DNA from: Promethearchaeota archaeon
Lineage (GTDB): Archaea > Asgardarchaeota > Lokiarchaeia > Sigynarchaeales > SOKP01
Assembly (NCBI GenBank): GCA_004524515.1
Contig: SDNV01000029.1
Span: forward strand, 1 to 25,412
DNA length: 25,412 nucleotides
Reading direction: 5' to 3'
Part shown: in pieces, positions 7,772-15,281 of the stretch
Numbering within the stretch: the stretch's first letter is position 1
Layout: each line of letters begins with the position of its first letter
Notes under the pieces: model-generated
The model's input: the letters and a program-made list of their open reading frames with translations, nothing else
What the model was told of the DNA's origin: nothing
Databases searched by the model: none
Position numbers and translations under genes: made by a program

Positions 7772-9196
7772 TTATTTAGTATTTTGATGAAAATTTTTTC
7801 TTTTTTCTAGAAGTTCTTTATAAGTACACATTCTATCAAGTGCTTTAGCTGTCAATTCAATAGATTCAAAAATTGGAACCCCGATGTTAAATAATTCTTT
7901 TTTAAATTTTAATTTCCCCTTATAATCATCTATATCGTCCATAACTTTATGTGCTATACACACTAACGGTTTCTTCATCTTTAATTTTGCATTAAGGATA
8001 GCATTGGTAAACTGATCATCAAAATAATATGGTTTAATAAAAATTACTATAGATACATTTGGATCATTATCCAATGTAATTAGAGATTTTGCAAAAATCT
8101 CTGGATTTATGCCACTACCTCCTAGATCCAAAGGATTTCTAATAATTGTATTAACATCAGGTAAAAAATTCTGAAATTCTAAAACTGTACTTTTATTTAA
8201 TTTGGGAACTTTTAGGTTGTATATTTCCATGTGTTCTGTTAATTCAATAGAAGATCCTCCCCCTACTGCCACAATACCTAAATTTCTATTAACTTGATGG
8301 ATATTCAGATATCTAAAAGTCATAGCGAGAGTTATCAATTCAAATGAATCTTGAACTAATATTGCCCCTGTTTGTTTTGAAATAGCTTTCCAAATTTGTG
8401 TCGAACCAGCCATTCCACCAGTATGAGAAAAGATTGCTTCTTTCGCAGATTCTCCGTATCCTACTTTCCATAAGATGACTGGTTTTTCTCTTTCCAATGA
8501 TAATTGCTTGACAACCTGGATAAATTCTTTTCCAATAATCTGACTTTTAATATTTTCAAGATACAATCCTATTATTTTCGTATCTTCATCAGTTAAAAAG
8601 TAGTTTAAAAAGTCTACCACATTTAAATCAATTTGATTTCCTATTGAAACCATTTTACTTATATATGTCCCATAGGAATATATTGCCATATTAGACAAAT
8701 AAATAGATAAACCACCACTTTGACTTATAATCCCTAAATTTCCGGCATCTGTTGTGTGCCATCGAGAAAATGAAAGTCGAGATTTTGGATTATATACTCC
8801 TAAACAATTAGGGCCAATAATCCTAATATTATATTTCCTAGCTATTTTTAGTATTTCTTCCTCTAAATCATCTCGCCCAATTTCGGAAAATCCTGATGTA
8901 AAAACAGTTACAAAAGGTATATTTTTCTTTCCTATTTCTTCTAATATTGATGAACAATAACGTGCCGGTACTGCTAGTATTAAATAATCAATTGTATCTG
9001 AAATTTCAGAAATAGAACCCCATACCCTTATTCCTTCTAACTCTTTTCCCTTTAATCGAGGATTAAAAATATAGAGAGGTTTATCAAATTCAATATTTTT
9101 TAAACATCTAAGAAAATATCCTCCGCCATATTGTTTTTCATTTACCCCAATTATACCTACAGCCCTAGGTGAGAAAAGCTTTTCTAAATCTAACAT
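7772..9196 (-). CDS. NDP-forming acyl-CoA synthetase, alpha (CoA-ligase) subunit
   Basis: 474-residue protein matching the alpha subunit of ADP-forming acetyl/acyl-CoA synthetases, which archaea use to make ATP from acyl-CoA during fermentation of sugars, peptides or fatty acids. It has an N-terminal CoA-binding Rossmann domain (FSPRAVGIIGV, residues 8-18), GPNCLG at 128-133, ISQSGG near 157-162, and the phosphorylated histidine H258 in SHTGGMAGS. No ATP-grasp (beta) domain is fused and none is encoded in this window, so a partner must be elsewhere. Acyl specificity cannot be told. It lies 128 bp downstream of the small GTPase on the same strand; a shared transcript is possible but not shown. 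Confidence 0.88.
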   Translation of the reverse strand: MLDLEKLFSPRAVGIIGVNEKQYGGGYFLRCLKNIEFDKPLYIFNPRLKGKELEGIRVWGSISEISDTIDYLILAVPARYCSSILEEIGKKNIPFVTVFTSGFSEIGRDDLEEEILKIARKYNIRIIGPNCLGVYNPKSRLSFSRWHTTDAGNLGIISQSGGLSIYLSNMAIYSYGTYISKMVSIGNQIDLNVVDFLNYFLTDEDTKIIGLYLENIKSQIIGKEFIQVVKQLSLEREKPVILWKVGYGESAKEAIFSHTGGMAGSTQIWKAISKQTGAILVQDSFELITLAMTFRYLNIHQVNRNLGIVAVGGGSSIELTEHMEIYNLKVPKLNKSTVLEFQNFLPDVNTIIRNPLDLGGSGINPEIFAKSLITLDNDPNVSIVIFIKPYYFDDQFTNAILNAKLKMKKPLVCIAHKVMDDIDDYKGKLKFKKELFNIGVPIFESIELTAKALDRMCTYKELLEKRKNFHQNTK

Positions 9197-9324
9197 ATTC
9201 TTAATGAAATACTGTTTTATCGAAATCCAAGGGTTTGAGTTTTAATATAAAATAAAATTAAAAAACCATATTAAAGATTATTAAGCTAATTTTAATCAAT
9301 CAAAATTACTAAATCAATGAAACA

Positions 9325-9858
9325 TTAGACAAATTTTGTTGTAGCTCTTTCAATTAGATTTTCTGTTATTACATCAAATGCTTTTTCTACATTTTGTCCA
9401 GTTTTGGATGATAATTCAACAAAAGAAGATAAATTATATTTTTTAGCAGCAAGGATTCCCTCTTCTCGGGATACAGAGCGAAATTTTTCTAAATCCAATT
9501 TAGATCCAATTAACATTATAGGAATATCACCAGCATGTTCTCTAATTATTTGAGTCCAATCTGGTAAATGATCGAGAGTTATGCGGTTTGTAATATCATA
9601 AAGAAAAAAGGCACCATTCGCCCCTTTACAATATTGTGATAAGAGAAATCGAAATCGTTCTTCTCCCCCAAAATCCCAGATTTGAAGCTTAACTTTTTTA
9701 TCCTTGAAATCTGTTGTTTTTGAATAAAAATCTACTCCAATTGTGAGTTTAAGGTCTTCAAGGAAAAATCCACTAATATATCTAAGGGTAAGTGATGTTT
9801 TCCCCACACTTGCATCTCCAAGCATCATCACCTTAAACGTGTAATCATAATCTGTCAT
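9325..9858 (-). CDS. Ras/Rab-like small GTPase (Asgard type)
   Basis: 177-residue small GTPase with all five nucleotide-binding boxes: G1 GDASVGKTS (14-22), G2 T39 in TIGVDFY, G3 WDFGGEERF (61-69), G4 SKLD (119-122, replacing NKxD), and G5 SSK (150-152). The residue at the catalytic Gln61 position of Ras is glutamate (E66), so intrinsic hydrolysis and GAP dependence may differ. This DFGGEERF form is common in lokiarchaeal GTPases. The C-terminus (ERATTKFV) has no cysteine, so no prenylation or CaaX processing is expected. There is no signal peptide. A Roadblock protein that could regulate such GTPases is encoded about 7.4 kb away. A CPBP protease gene lies directly upstream on the same strand. 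Confidence 0.96.
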   Translation of the reverse strand: MTDYDYTFKVMMLGDASVGKTSLTLRYISGFFLEDLKLTIGVDFYSKTTDFKDKKVKLQIWDFGGEERFRFLLSQYCKGANGAFFLYDITNRITLDHLPDWTQIIREHAGDIPIMLIGSKLDLEKFRSVSREEGILAAKKYNLSSFVELSSKTGQNVEKAFDVITENLIERATTKFV

Positions 9859-10049
9859 AGATTTTCATATATCCTATAATGTCTTTCTGAAATTTAATAT
9901 AATAGCTAGTGAAAACGTTTTTACCGTGAATATTTTTTTAAATTAAAATAAAATAAAAACTTCAACCTTAATTATATGATATTAATTGTATAATTCTATA
10001 TTTAATTTTTCTCTAAAATAAATCTTATATTTTTATGATCTAATTCAAA

Positions 10050-10703
10050 TTAAAAAATTATAATGAGGACATTAAACAGTCCATGCGCAATAATACAAAG
10101 AATTAAAGAATTTTTAAAAAATTTAAAAATTATTGATAACAAGATGCCAAATGTAAAAAAATATCCAAAATATGTAATAATTGTTGTAATAGGAACCAAA
10201 AATGGGGGAGTATGATAAATTGCGAAACACATTGATGAAAACAAGATTCCACTAACAGTATTTACTCTTTTTTCCATTTTTTTAATGATAAATCCTCGAA
10301 AGAATGCCTCTTCGCATAATGCTACAATCATGAATTGTAAAATTATGATAATTATGATTTGAATTGGACTATACTTCATTGGTTCAGTACTTATGGAGCC
10401 TTGTTGACCCTCTTTTACAAATCTTTTGCCAAATATCTTTTCTACAATCCAATTTCGGAAAATAATAGCAATATATCCACTTATAAAAAAGAAAACAAAA
10501 CCTAGAATAATTCCAATAGTGATTTTCAAGAAAATTTTTGAGATTGAGTCTTCTGTTTTTTTAATACCCATAAATTCTAACTCGTCTTTAATGGAAGTAT
10601 TTTCTACTCTACTAGCGATAATAGCAGGAATTAATAGTAAAAATAATTCTGCAAGCGTTAACCCAATTAAAATCCAAGGATCTTTACCTAATTCTATAAC
10701 CAT
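10050..10703 (-). CDS. CPBP-family intramembrane metalloprotease (Rce1/Abi-like)
   Basis: 217-residue multi-pass membrane protein with the three catalytic motifs of the CPBP (CAAX protease and bacteriocin-processing) family: EEAFFRG with E131, E132 and R136; FAIYH with H164; and HGLFN with H207 and N211. About six to seven hydrophobic segments are seen. Eukaryotic Rce1 of this family trims prenylated CaaX proteins; archaeal and bacterial members have mostly unknown substrates. The gene lies 191 bp upstream of the small GTPase on the same strand and diverges from nurA with 92 bp between. All key residues are intact, unlike those of the second CPBP-like protein encoded at 19233-20345. Confidence 0.87.
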   Translation of the reverse strand: MVIELGKDPWILIGLTLAELFLLLIPAIIASRVENTSIKDELEFMGIKKTEDSISKIFLKITIGIILGFVFFFISGYIAIIFRNWIVEKIFGKRFVKEGQQGSISTEPMKYSPIQIIIIIILQFMIVALCEEAFFRGFIIKKMEKRVNTVSGILFSSMCFAIYHTPPFLVPITTIITYFGYFFTFGILLSIIFKFFKNSLILCIIAHGLFNVLIIIF

Positions 10704-10795
10704 ATTACAAGATGACTTAATTTTACATTTAAATTACAAAAATCAAAAAATCAAATCTCTCATCATTATTATTATTAACTAATTTATTAGAAGCT

Positions 10796-12082
10796 ATGAT
10801 GACAATTAGAAGTAATAATATTGAATTGGATAAACAACATTTAGACAAAGTTTTTATAAATAAAAAGAGTAAAATTTGCGGATTAACCAAAGAACAGTTA
10901 CTTACTAAGGATTTAAAGAAGATAGCTTTTGAATATATCGAGATTGAAAAATTAAAAAATAGGTTTAGGAAAACTATACTTAAAAATATTAATTCTTTGG
11001 ACTTTTCCGCATTTATCGAGTATCCAAAATTTTTTATTAAAGAGCAATTCTTAAAAAAAAAAGTTAATTCGTCAAATATTAGCGGATTGAATATAGTAAG
11101 CGTTGATGGAAGTTCAGTAGCAAAAAACTTTATGAATGTAGACTTTTCATTTTTAAAAGCTATTGCAGTTAAATATTATTTTTATGAAAATCATGTTGCT
11201 GATATAAAGTATTATCCTGATTTAAATGGATTTAATTATTATTCTGTTCAAGGAAATTATATTAATCGAGACGATATTGCTATAGAAGATAAAATCAATA
11301 TCGAAATGAAATTTATGGAAATCAATCTTTTGAACAATATGATTAAATATTCCAATAATGACAATATTGATCTAATAATAATTGACGGTTCAATAGTTAT
11401 AATGCCTATAAATTTACTTTTTTCACAAGATCCTGAAATATCAGAAAAATACGATAAATTATTGAAGGAATATCATAAACTGTATTTAAACTGTAAAGAG
11501 AGAGGAATTATTTTAATTGGTTCTATAAAAGATACAAGAACTTCAGCATTATGTCATTTATTAAGAGATTCAATTCAATTATTAAAACCCAATAAATCCA
11601 ATCTTAGCGACTTTATAAAAAATAATTATAGACAGATTATTGATTATTTTTCTGACTTAGATTTATTTAATAAAATACTAAATAGAGCAGAGAGAAGTTG
11701 TATTTTTAATTGTAAGCGAGAAATTGAGAAAATTAGAGATACAGGTATTAAAAAGGAAATTCCTTACTATTTCCCCCTCTCCTTTTATGCATTTTACCTT
11801 AAAACCGCAAAATATGATACTCCCTGTAGGATTGAGTTTTTTATGGAAGAAAAACATTCTTTAAAAAAAGCTTCTGAAAAAGCAGACCTTATTTCATCTA
11901 TTATCATGCCTATTTCGAATTTAAACAATCATTATGGTTTACCAATCCCTCAAATTGAAGCACATAAGAGAGCAGTGTTCAAACCAGATGAAATTGATCT
12001 ACTATTTAATAGTTTAATAAGAATCCTAAATGAGCATGGGATAAAACTATTAGCAAAGCGAAGGAATAGAAGACCCTTTTAA
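10796..12082 (+). CDS. nurA: NurA-family 5'-3' nuclease
   Basis: 428-residue protein with the RNase H-like NurA domain. NurA works with the HerA translocase and Mre11-Rad50 to resect DNA double-strand breaks. Signature elements are VDGSS with D104, an acidic helix around E170-E175, IIDGSI with D197, IGSIKDTRTS at about 241-250, and the C-terminal YGLPIPQIEAHKRA with H390. These match the order of Mn-binding residues in characterised NurA. The first 90 residues are helical and poorly conserved. Two ATG codons stand in tandem at the start. No herA, mre11 or rad50 is in the window, so it is an orphan here. Its stop codon overlaps the stop of the convergent hemK2 gene. Confidence 0.82.
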   Translation: MMTIRSNNIELDKQHLDKVFINKKSKICGLTKEQLLTKDLKKIAFEYIEIEKLKNRFRKTILKNINSLDFSAFIEYPKFFIKEQFLKKKVNSSNISGLNIVSVDGSSVAKNFMNVDFSFLKAIAVKYYFYENHVADIKYYPDLNGFNYYSVQGNYINRDDIAIEDKINIEMKFMEINLLNNMIKYSNNDNIDLIIIDGSIVIMPINLLFSQDPEISEKYDKLLKEYHKLYLNCKERGIILIGSIKDTRTSALCHLLRDSIQLLKPNKSNLSDFIKNNYRQIIDYFSDLDLFNKILNRAERSCIFNCKREIEKIRDTGIKKEIPYYFPLSFYAFYLKTAKYDTPCRIEFFMEEKHSLKKASEKADLISSIIMPISNLNNHYGLPIPQIEAHKRAVFKPDEIDLLFNSLIRILNEHGIKLLAKRRNRRPF

Positions 12083-12762
12083 TCATAGATTTCTAATCGG
12101 TTTATGAATATATCTTCTAAAAAGATATGTCTTTTTTCCAAGACATTGTTTTTAAAGCCCTTATTTTGTATTATATCATATAATTTTTTTAAGTCAGTTC
12201 TACTCGAGCAGATATAATAGATCCTGGATTTTTTTCTTAAACTAAGGAAATCTTTAGCTTGATCTAAAAAATTAACAAAAATTTCATATCCATATTGCCC
12301 CCCATCCCAACTTAAATCTTCTTTTAAACTACTATTAGATTCAGATTTGAAACTAAAGGAAGGTAAATAAGGAGGATTAAAAATAATTACATCAAATGAT
12401 TGTTTAAGATATATGGGAAAAGATTTAAAGAGATCAGAAATGATAAACTCGATTTCATTCTCAAAATTATTCAGTTTCTCATTATGTTTAGAAATCTTAA
12501 TAGCCTCTTCTAAAATATCTGAAGCATAAATTTTAGGTTTGAATTTTGGAATTATATTCTTGATAATTTGTAAGGATAAAGCAATATAACCTACTCCAGT
12601 CCCCATATCTAAAATTTTTTTAATATTTTCTATGGGTAATCCATCAAAAAAATCAAAATCAATATGATATTTGAAATAATCGACAACTAAATAAGTATCA
12701 TCTGAAGGTCGATAAACATTCTCAAAATCATAATCTACAATAGGATCAGGGAAAATATTAAT
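12079..12762 (-). CDS. HemK2/Mtq2-like release-factor glutamine methyltransferase, probable ATT start
   Basis: Class I SAM methyltransferase of the HemK2/N6AMT1 type, which methylates the GGQ glutamine of release factor aRF1, usually with Trm112. Motif I GTGVG and motif IV NPPY (FNPPYLPS) are clear. The first ATG (12606) falls inside motif I, so it cannot be the real start. The frame stays open upstream to a TGA at 12771-12769 and encodes the family N-terminus NVYRPSDDTYLVVDYF. No ATG, GTG or TTG occurs there. ATT at 12762 gives INIFPDPIVDYD and a 227-residue protein of normal size; a second ATT is at 12756. A weak AAGTGA lies before it. An assembly error is possible. It is the last gene of the cluster, 10 bp after ksgA. 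Confidence 0.8.
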   Translation of the reverse strand: MNIFPDPIVDYDFENVYRPSDDTYLVVDYFKYHIDFDFFDGLPIENIKKILDMGTGVGYIALSLQIIKNIIPKFKPKIYASDILEEAIKISKHNEKLNNFENEIEFIISDLFKSFPIYLKQSFDVIIFNPPYLPSFSFKSESNSSLKEDLSWDGGQYGYEIFVNFLDQAKDFLSLRKKSRIYYICSSRTDLKKLYDIIQNKGFKNNVLEKRHIFLEDIFINRLEIYD

Positions 12763-12772
12763 GTTAAGTCAC

Positions 12773-13627
12773 TTACTTATCTATTTTTGTTTTTTCATAA
12801 AAGATTTTACTTATTTTCACAAAATCTTCGATATCAAAACTATAAACCTTATTATTGTTGATATTTTTTTCATTTAAAATAGATTTTATATCATTTTTAT
12901 TTAAGTCAAGGTTTAATTTTTTTTTAAAATATAATTCCAAAGCATTAACAAGATTTTTATTTTTATATGGCATAACTCCACCGAGAAATTTTAAATAAAA
13001 TGATCTTGTTTCATTTTCAACCAAAAAGTTATTGATTGTTATTTTTGGGGAAAGAATTATTAAACTTAGATCAATAGTAGGCATGGGATAAAATGAGTTT
13101 TTCGGGATTTTAAATTTTTTAACTGGATTCATAAATGAATTTACGCTAATTGTTATTCTAGAAAAAAGTTTATAATTATTTTTGAAAAATATTCTCTCCG
13201 CTATACTTTTTTCGATAGTTAAAATTCCTTGTGGAGGATTTTTCTTAAAGAATACTTTTTCAAAGATTGGCCCCGTGATAGTGTAAGGTAAATTAGAGAC
13301 GACTTTATTATGATAAGGGATGTTAATATTAAGAATATCATCGTTTATTATTTCTAAATTTTCCTTGTTGAAGAATCGATGTTTCAAAAATGTACAAAGT
13401 CTTGAATCAATTTCAATGGAATATACTTTCTTTGCTTTTTCAACAAGTCTTTCAGTAAGAGCCCCTAATCCAGGTCCTATTTCTAAAATAATATCGTTTT
13501 TAAGAATCTCAGCCTGATCAATTATAAAATTCCTTATTTTGTTATCAATTAGAAAATTTTGACCTAAAGATTTTGAGGGATTTAAATTAATTTCTTTTAA
13601 ATTAAAGAGTACTTCTTTTCTATTCAT
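12773..13627 (-). CDS. ksgA: 16S rRNA dimethyladenosine transferase KsgA/RsmA (Dim1)
   Basis: 284-residue enzyme that dimethylates two adjacent adenosines in the last hairpin (helix 45) of 16S rRNA during small-subunit maturation. Motifs are SLGQNFLID (20-28), SAM-binding EIGPGLGALTERL (49-61), EID at 72-74, catalytic NLPY (112-115) and FYPMPTIDLSLI (179-190), followed by the small C-terminal helical domain. Length is normal. It begins 17 bp after the DUF655 gene and ends 10 bp before the hemK2 start, so the three are very probably co-transcribed and functionally tied to ribosome maturation and translation. Confidence 0.96.
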   Translation of the reverse strand: MNRKEVLFNLKEINLNPSKSLGQNFLIDNKIRNFIIDQAEILKNDIILEIGPGLGALTERLVEKAKKVYSIEIDSRLCTFLKHRFFNKENLEIINDDILNINIPYHNKVVSNLPYTITGPIFEKVFFKKNPPQGILTIEKSIAERIFFKNNYKLFSRITISVNSFMNPVKKFKIPKNSFYPMPTIDLSLIILSPKITINNFLVENETRSFYLKFLGGVMPYKNKNLVNALELYFKKKLNLDLNKNDIKSILNEKNINNNKVYSFDIEDFVKISKIFYEKTKIDK

Positions 13628-13644
13628 TTTATTTTTAAGTTAAA

Positions 13645-14298
13645 CTATTCATATTTTTGGGTTTTTGAAAACAGATAATATTTTATACCCTCTCTCTGAA
13701 GTTCTTTAATGATTCTAAGCGCAATTTGTTTGGTAGGATTTGAAGTACTTGTACGATTGGCAATATCCTCAAATGAAGAGAATTTTTGCTTTTCTCTCTC
13801 TTCGATAATTTCCCACATATGCTTTTTTCCAATACCCGGTAAAAGTTTTAGAGCATGCATTCTAGGGGTTATAGAAGTGGAATTATTAAAGAAATTTATG
13901 AATTCTTCCTCATAATTTAAGATTTCTTTTTCCAATATTGGTTGTATTAATGCTTTAGCGGTATTTGTTAATTCTTCATAATCAATTTTTTTTATTACAT
14001 CTCTTAATTTATTTTGTTTTATGAATTCTTCATAAGTTTTTTTTTCCTCAGGTTTTAAAACTAGATTTGGGGATTTATTGATTTTAACTTCATAAAGGAC
14101 AAAATCAGGAAAAGTAAGGACTTGAGCTAAAGGAGTCTTTGTCCAACTAGGTTTATCTTCTTCTGGATGGCCATGTAATAATACATCTAAAATAACAACT
14201 TCCCGAGTTTTTTTTATAAATTGCTTTTTTTTTCTCGGATATTTTTTTTGGTAATCTCTTCTGCGAGGTGGCCTTCTGTATCGGTCTCTTCTTTCCAT
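13645..14298 (-). CDS. DUF655 family protein with helix-hairpin-helix, information-processing cluster
   Basis: About 217 residues; matches the archaeal DUF655 family, of unknown function but almost always encoded between rpo4 and ksgA. The first 30 residues are extremely basic (RRDRYRRPPRRRDYQKKYP), suggesting RNA binding. A compact beta-rich region with VILDVLLHGHPEE follows, then a helix-hairpin-helix LLPGIGKKHMWEIIEER near residues 155-171 that would contact nucleic acid backbone. ATG 14298 is chosen; GTG 14307 would add three residues. The 184 bp upstream to rpo4 is unusually long for this cluster and contains CTTTATAAATTT at 14431-14420 (minus strand), perhaps a separate promoter. A role in ribosome or tRNA processing is only inferred. 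Confidence 0.9.
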   Translation of the reverse strand: MERRDRYRRPPRRRDYQKKYPRKKKQFIKKTREVVILDVLLHGHPEEDKPSWTKTPLAQVLTFPDFVLYEVKINKSPNLVLKPEEKKTYEEFIKQNKLRDVIKKIDYEELTNTAKALIQPILEKEILNYEEEFINFFNNSTSITPRMHALKLLPGIGKKHMWEIIEEREKQKFSSFEDIANRTSTSNPTKQIALRIIKELQREGIKYYLFSKTQKYE

Positions 14299-14439
14299 TA
14301 TACTCACTAATTCTCTTCTTTTTTACTTTTCCGAGTACCATAATAATTTTATTTGTTTAAAATATCCCTTTATTTACTATTTTAATATAGGATTGCTCAT
14401 TAAAATTAAAAACAATCTAAATTTATAAAGTCTTCGATG

Positions 14440-14457
14440 TAATAATGTAAATTATTA
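14440..14457. repeat. Short inverted repeat in the rpo4-DUF655 gap
   Basis: TAATAAT-GTAA-ATTATTA is a perfect 7-bp inverted repeat with a 4-base loop, just after the rpo4 stop and before the possible DUF655 promoter. It is all A/T, so a weak hairpin at best; it may be a regulator site or chance. Confidence 0.25.
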
Positions 14458-14482
14458 GGATTTATATACGATTAATTATAAA

Positions 14483-14845
14483 TTATGAGGTTTTTAATTC
14501 TTGAATTTGAGAAATCATTTCTAAAAGCTGATCATCATTTAGTGATTTGCCAGTATAGCTCTTCTCAAGGATAATTCTTAATTCAGGTATAGATTGAGGA
14601 TTAATATTTATAATGTTAATTGCAAAAATCTCTTCTATATCATATTTGTCCATAAGATATTTTTTAATCTTTATTGCATCCTTTTCGGACATCTTAGCAA
14701 ATTGATTAACATAACCATAAGTTATCTCTTGAAAATGAGACATTCCTTCATCATCAATTTCTGTTACCCTTTCCTTGACAGTTTCCATAATTTTTTTAAC
14801 TTCTGGAATAGAAACTGTTTTTTCATTTAATTTTCTTCCAGACAT
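14483..14845 (-). CDS. rpo4: DNA-directed RNA polymerase subunit Rpo4 (RpoF, Rpb4-like)
   Basis: 120-residue stalk subunit of archaeal RNA polymerase, which pairs with Rpo7 and aids promoter melting, processivity and termination. It has the family layout: N-terminal GRKLNEKTVSIPEVKKIM, a helical middle, and the C-terminal HRDC-like half with the block ININPQSIPELRIILEKSY. ATG 14845 gives the family-like MSGRK start. A GTG at 14854 would add three residues and sits better (5 bases) after an AGAGG Shine-Dalgarno, so it cannot be excluded. It follows eL21 by 31 bp, as in many archaea. Confidence 0.93.
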   Translation of the reverse strand: MSGRKLNEKTVSIPEVKKIMETVKERVTEIDDEGMSHFQEITYGYVNQFAKMSEKDAIKIKKYLMDKYDIEEIFAINIININPQSIPELRIILEKSYTGKSLNDDQLLEMISQIQELKTS

Positions 14846-14876
14846 TAGAATCACTTAAACCTCTTTATAAAATGCT

Positions 14877-15185
14877 CTAATTCTTAATAGAAATAGAATT
14901 TAACCTTAGATGTTCTTTCCCAACAATTAATAATTTTTTAGAATTTCCTAATTTGACCTCAACTTCAAAGCAGCGACCTCTTACTCCAATGATAACGCCC
15001 GTTCGGCCGTGATATCTTCTATGGGGCATTCCACGTTTATGGCTTGATGGATCGGTTATAATATCGACTTTATCATTAATATTATAGTCTTCTAAGAATT
15101 TTTCAATAGAACCTAATCCTCTAGCACGTATATGTTTTTTGTGCCGTTTTCTTGTTTTATTTCTATATCCTTTATGCAGTGTAAT
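14877..15185 (-). CDS. rpl21e: 50S ribosomal protein eL21, probable ATT start
   Basis: 102-residue large-subunit ribosomal protein, easily overlooked because no ATG, GTG or TTG opens it. Reading the minus strand gives KGYRNKTRKRHKK near the N-terminus, then KRGMPHRRYHGRTGVIIGVRG, the hallmark of eL21, and ends at SISIKN with TAG at 14879-14877. The frame is closed upstream by a TGA at 15194-15192. Candidate starts are ATT 15185 (giving ITLHKGYR, the right length for eL21) or CTG 15179. The ATG at 15192 is in another frame and stops after six codons. A TATA element at 15201-15212 suggests a nearly leaderless mRNA. A sequencing indel is the main alternative. It lies between pus10 and rpo4, the usual archaeal order. 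Confidence 0.9.
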   Translation of the reverse strand: MTLHKGYRNKTRKRHKKHIRARGLGSIEKFLEDYNINDKVDIITDPSSHKRGMPHRRYHGRTGVIIGVRGRCFEVEVKLGNSKKLLIVGKEHLRLNSISIKN

Positions 15186-15200
15186 TGCGCATCAACTTTT

Positions 15201-15212
15201 TTTTATATAAAA
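15201..15212 (-). promoter_or_regulatory. Probable TATA box for eL21-rpo4
   Basis: The sequence TTTTATATAAAA lies 22-27 bases upstream of the proposed eL21 start on the minus strand. The usual archaeal TATA-to-start spacing would place transcription start at about 15181-15185, almost exactly at the ATT codon. This predicts a leaderless or nearly leaderless transcript for eL21 that begins downstream of pus10. Confidence 0.45.
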
Positions 15213-15281
15213 ACTCGATATTTAGAAACAGTATGTTACATAATTTATTTATTTTATGATTTAAGCATTTAACCAATTAAA

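Noticed and set aside
12079..12606. HemK2 starting at the first ATG
   Set aside because: This start would cut away motif I's upstream strand and the conserved PSDDTYL segment, leaving a non-functional methyltransferase.
12607..12772. Non-coding gap between ksgA and the methyltransferase
   Set aside because: It is coding: the frame continues without stop and encodes the conserved HemK2 N-terminus.
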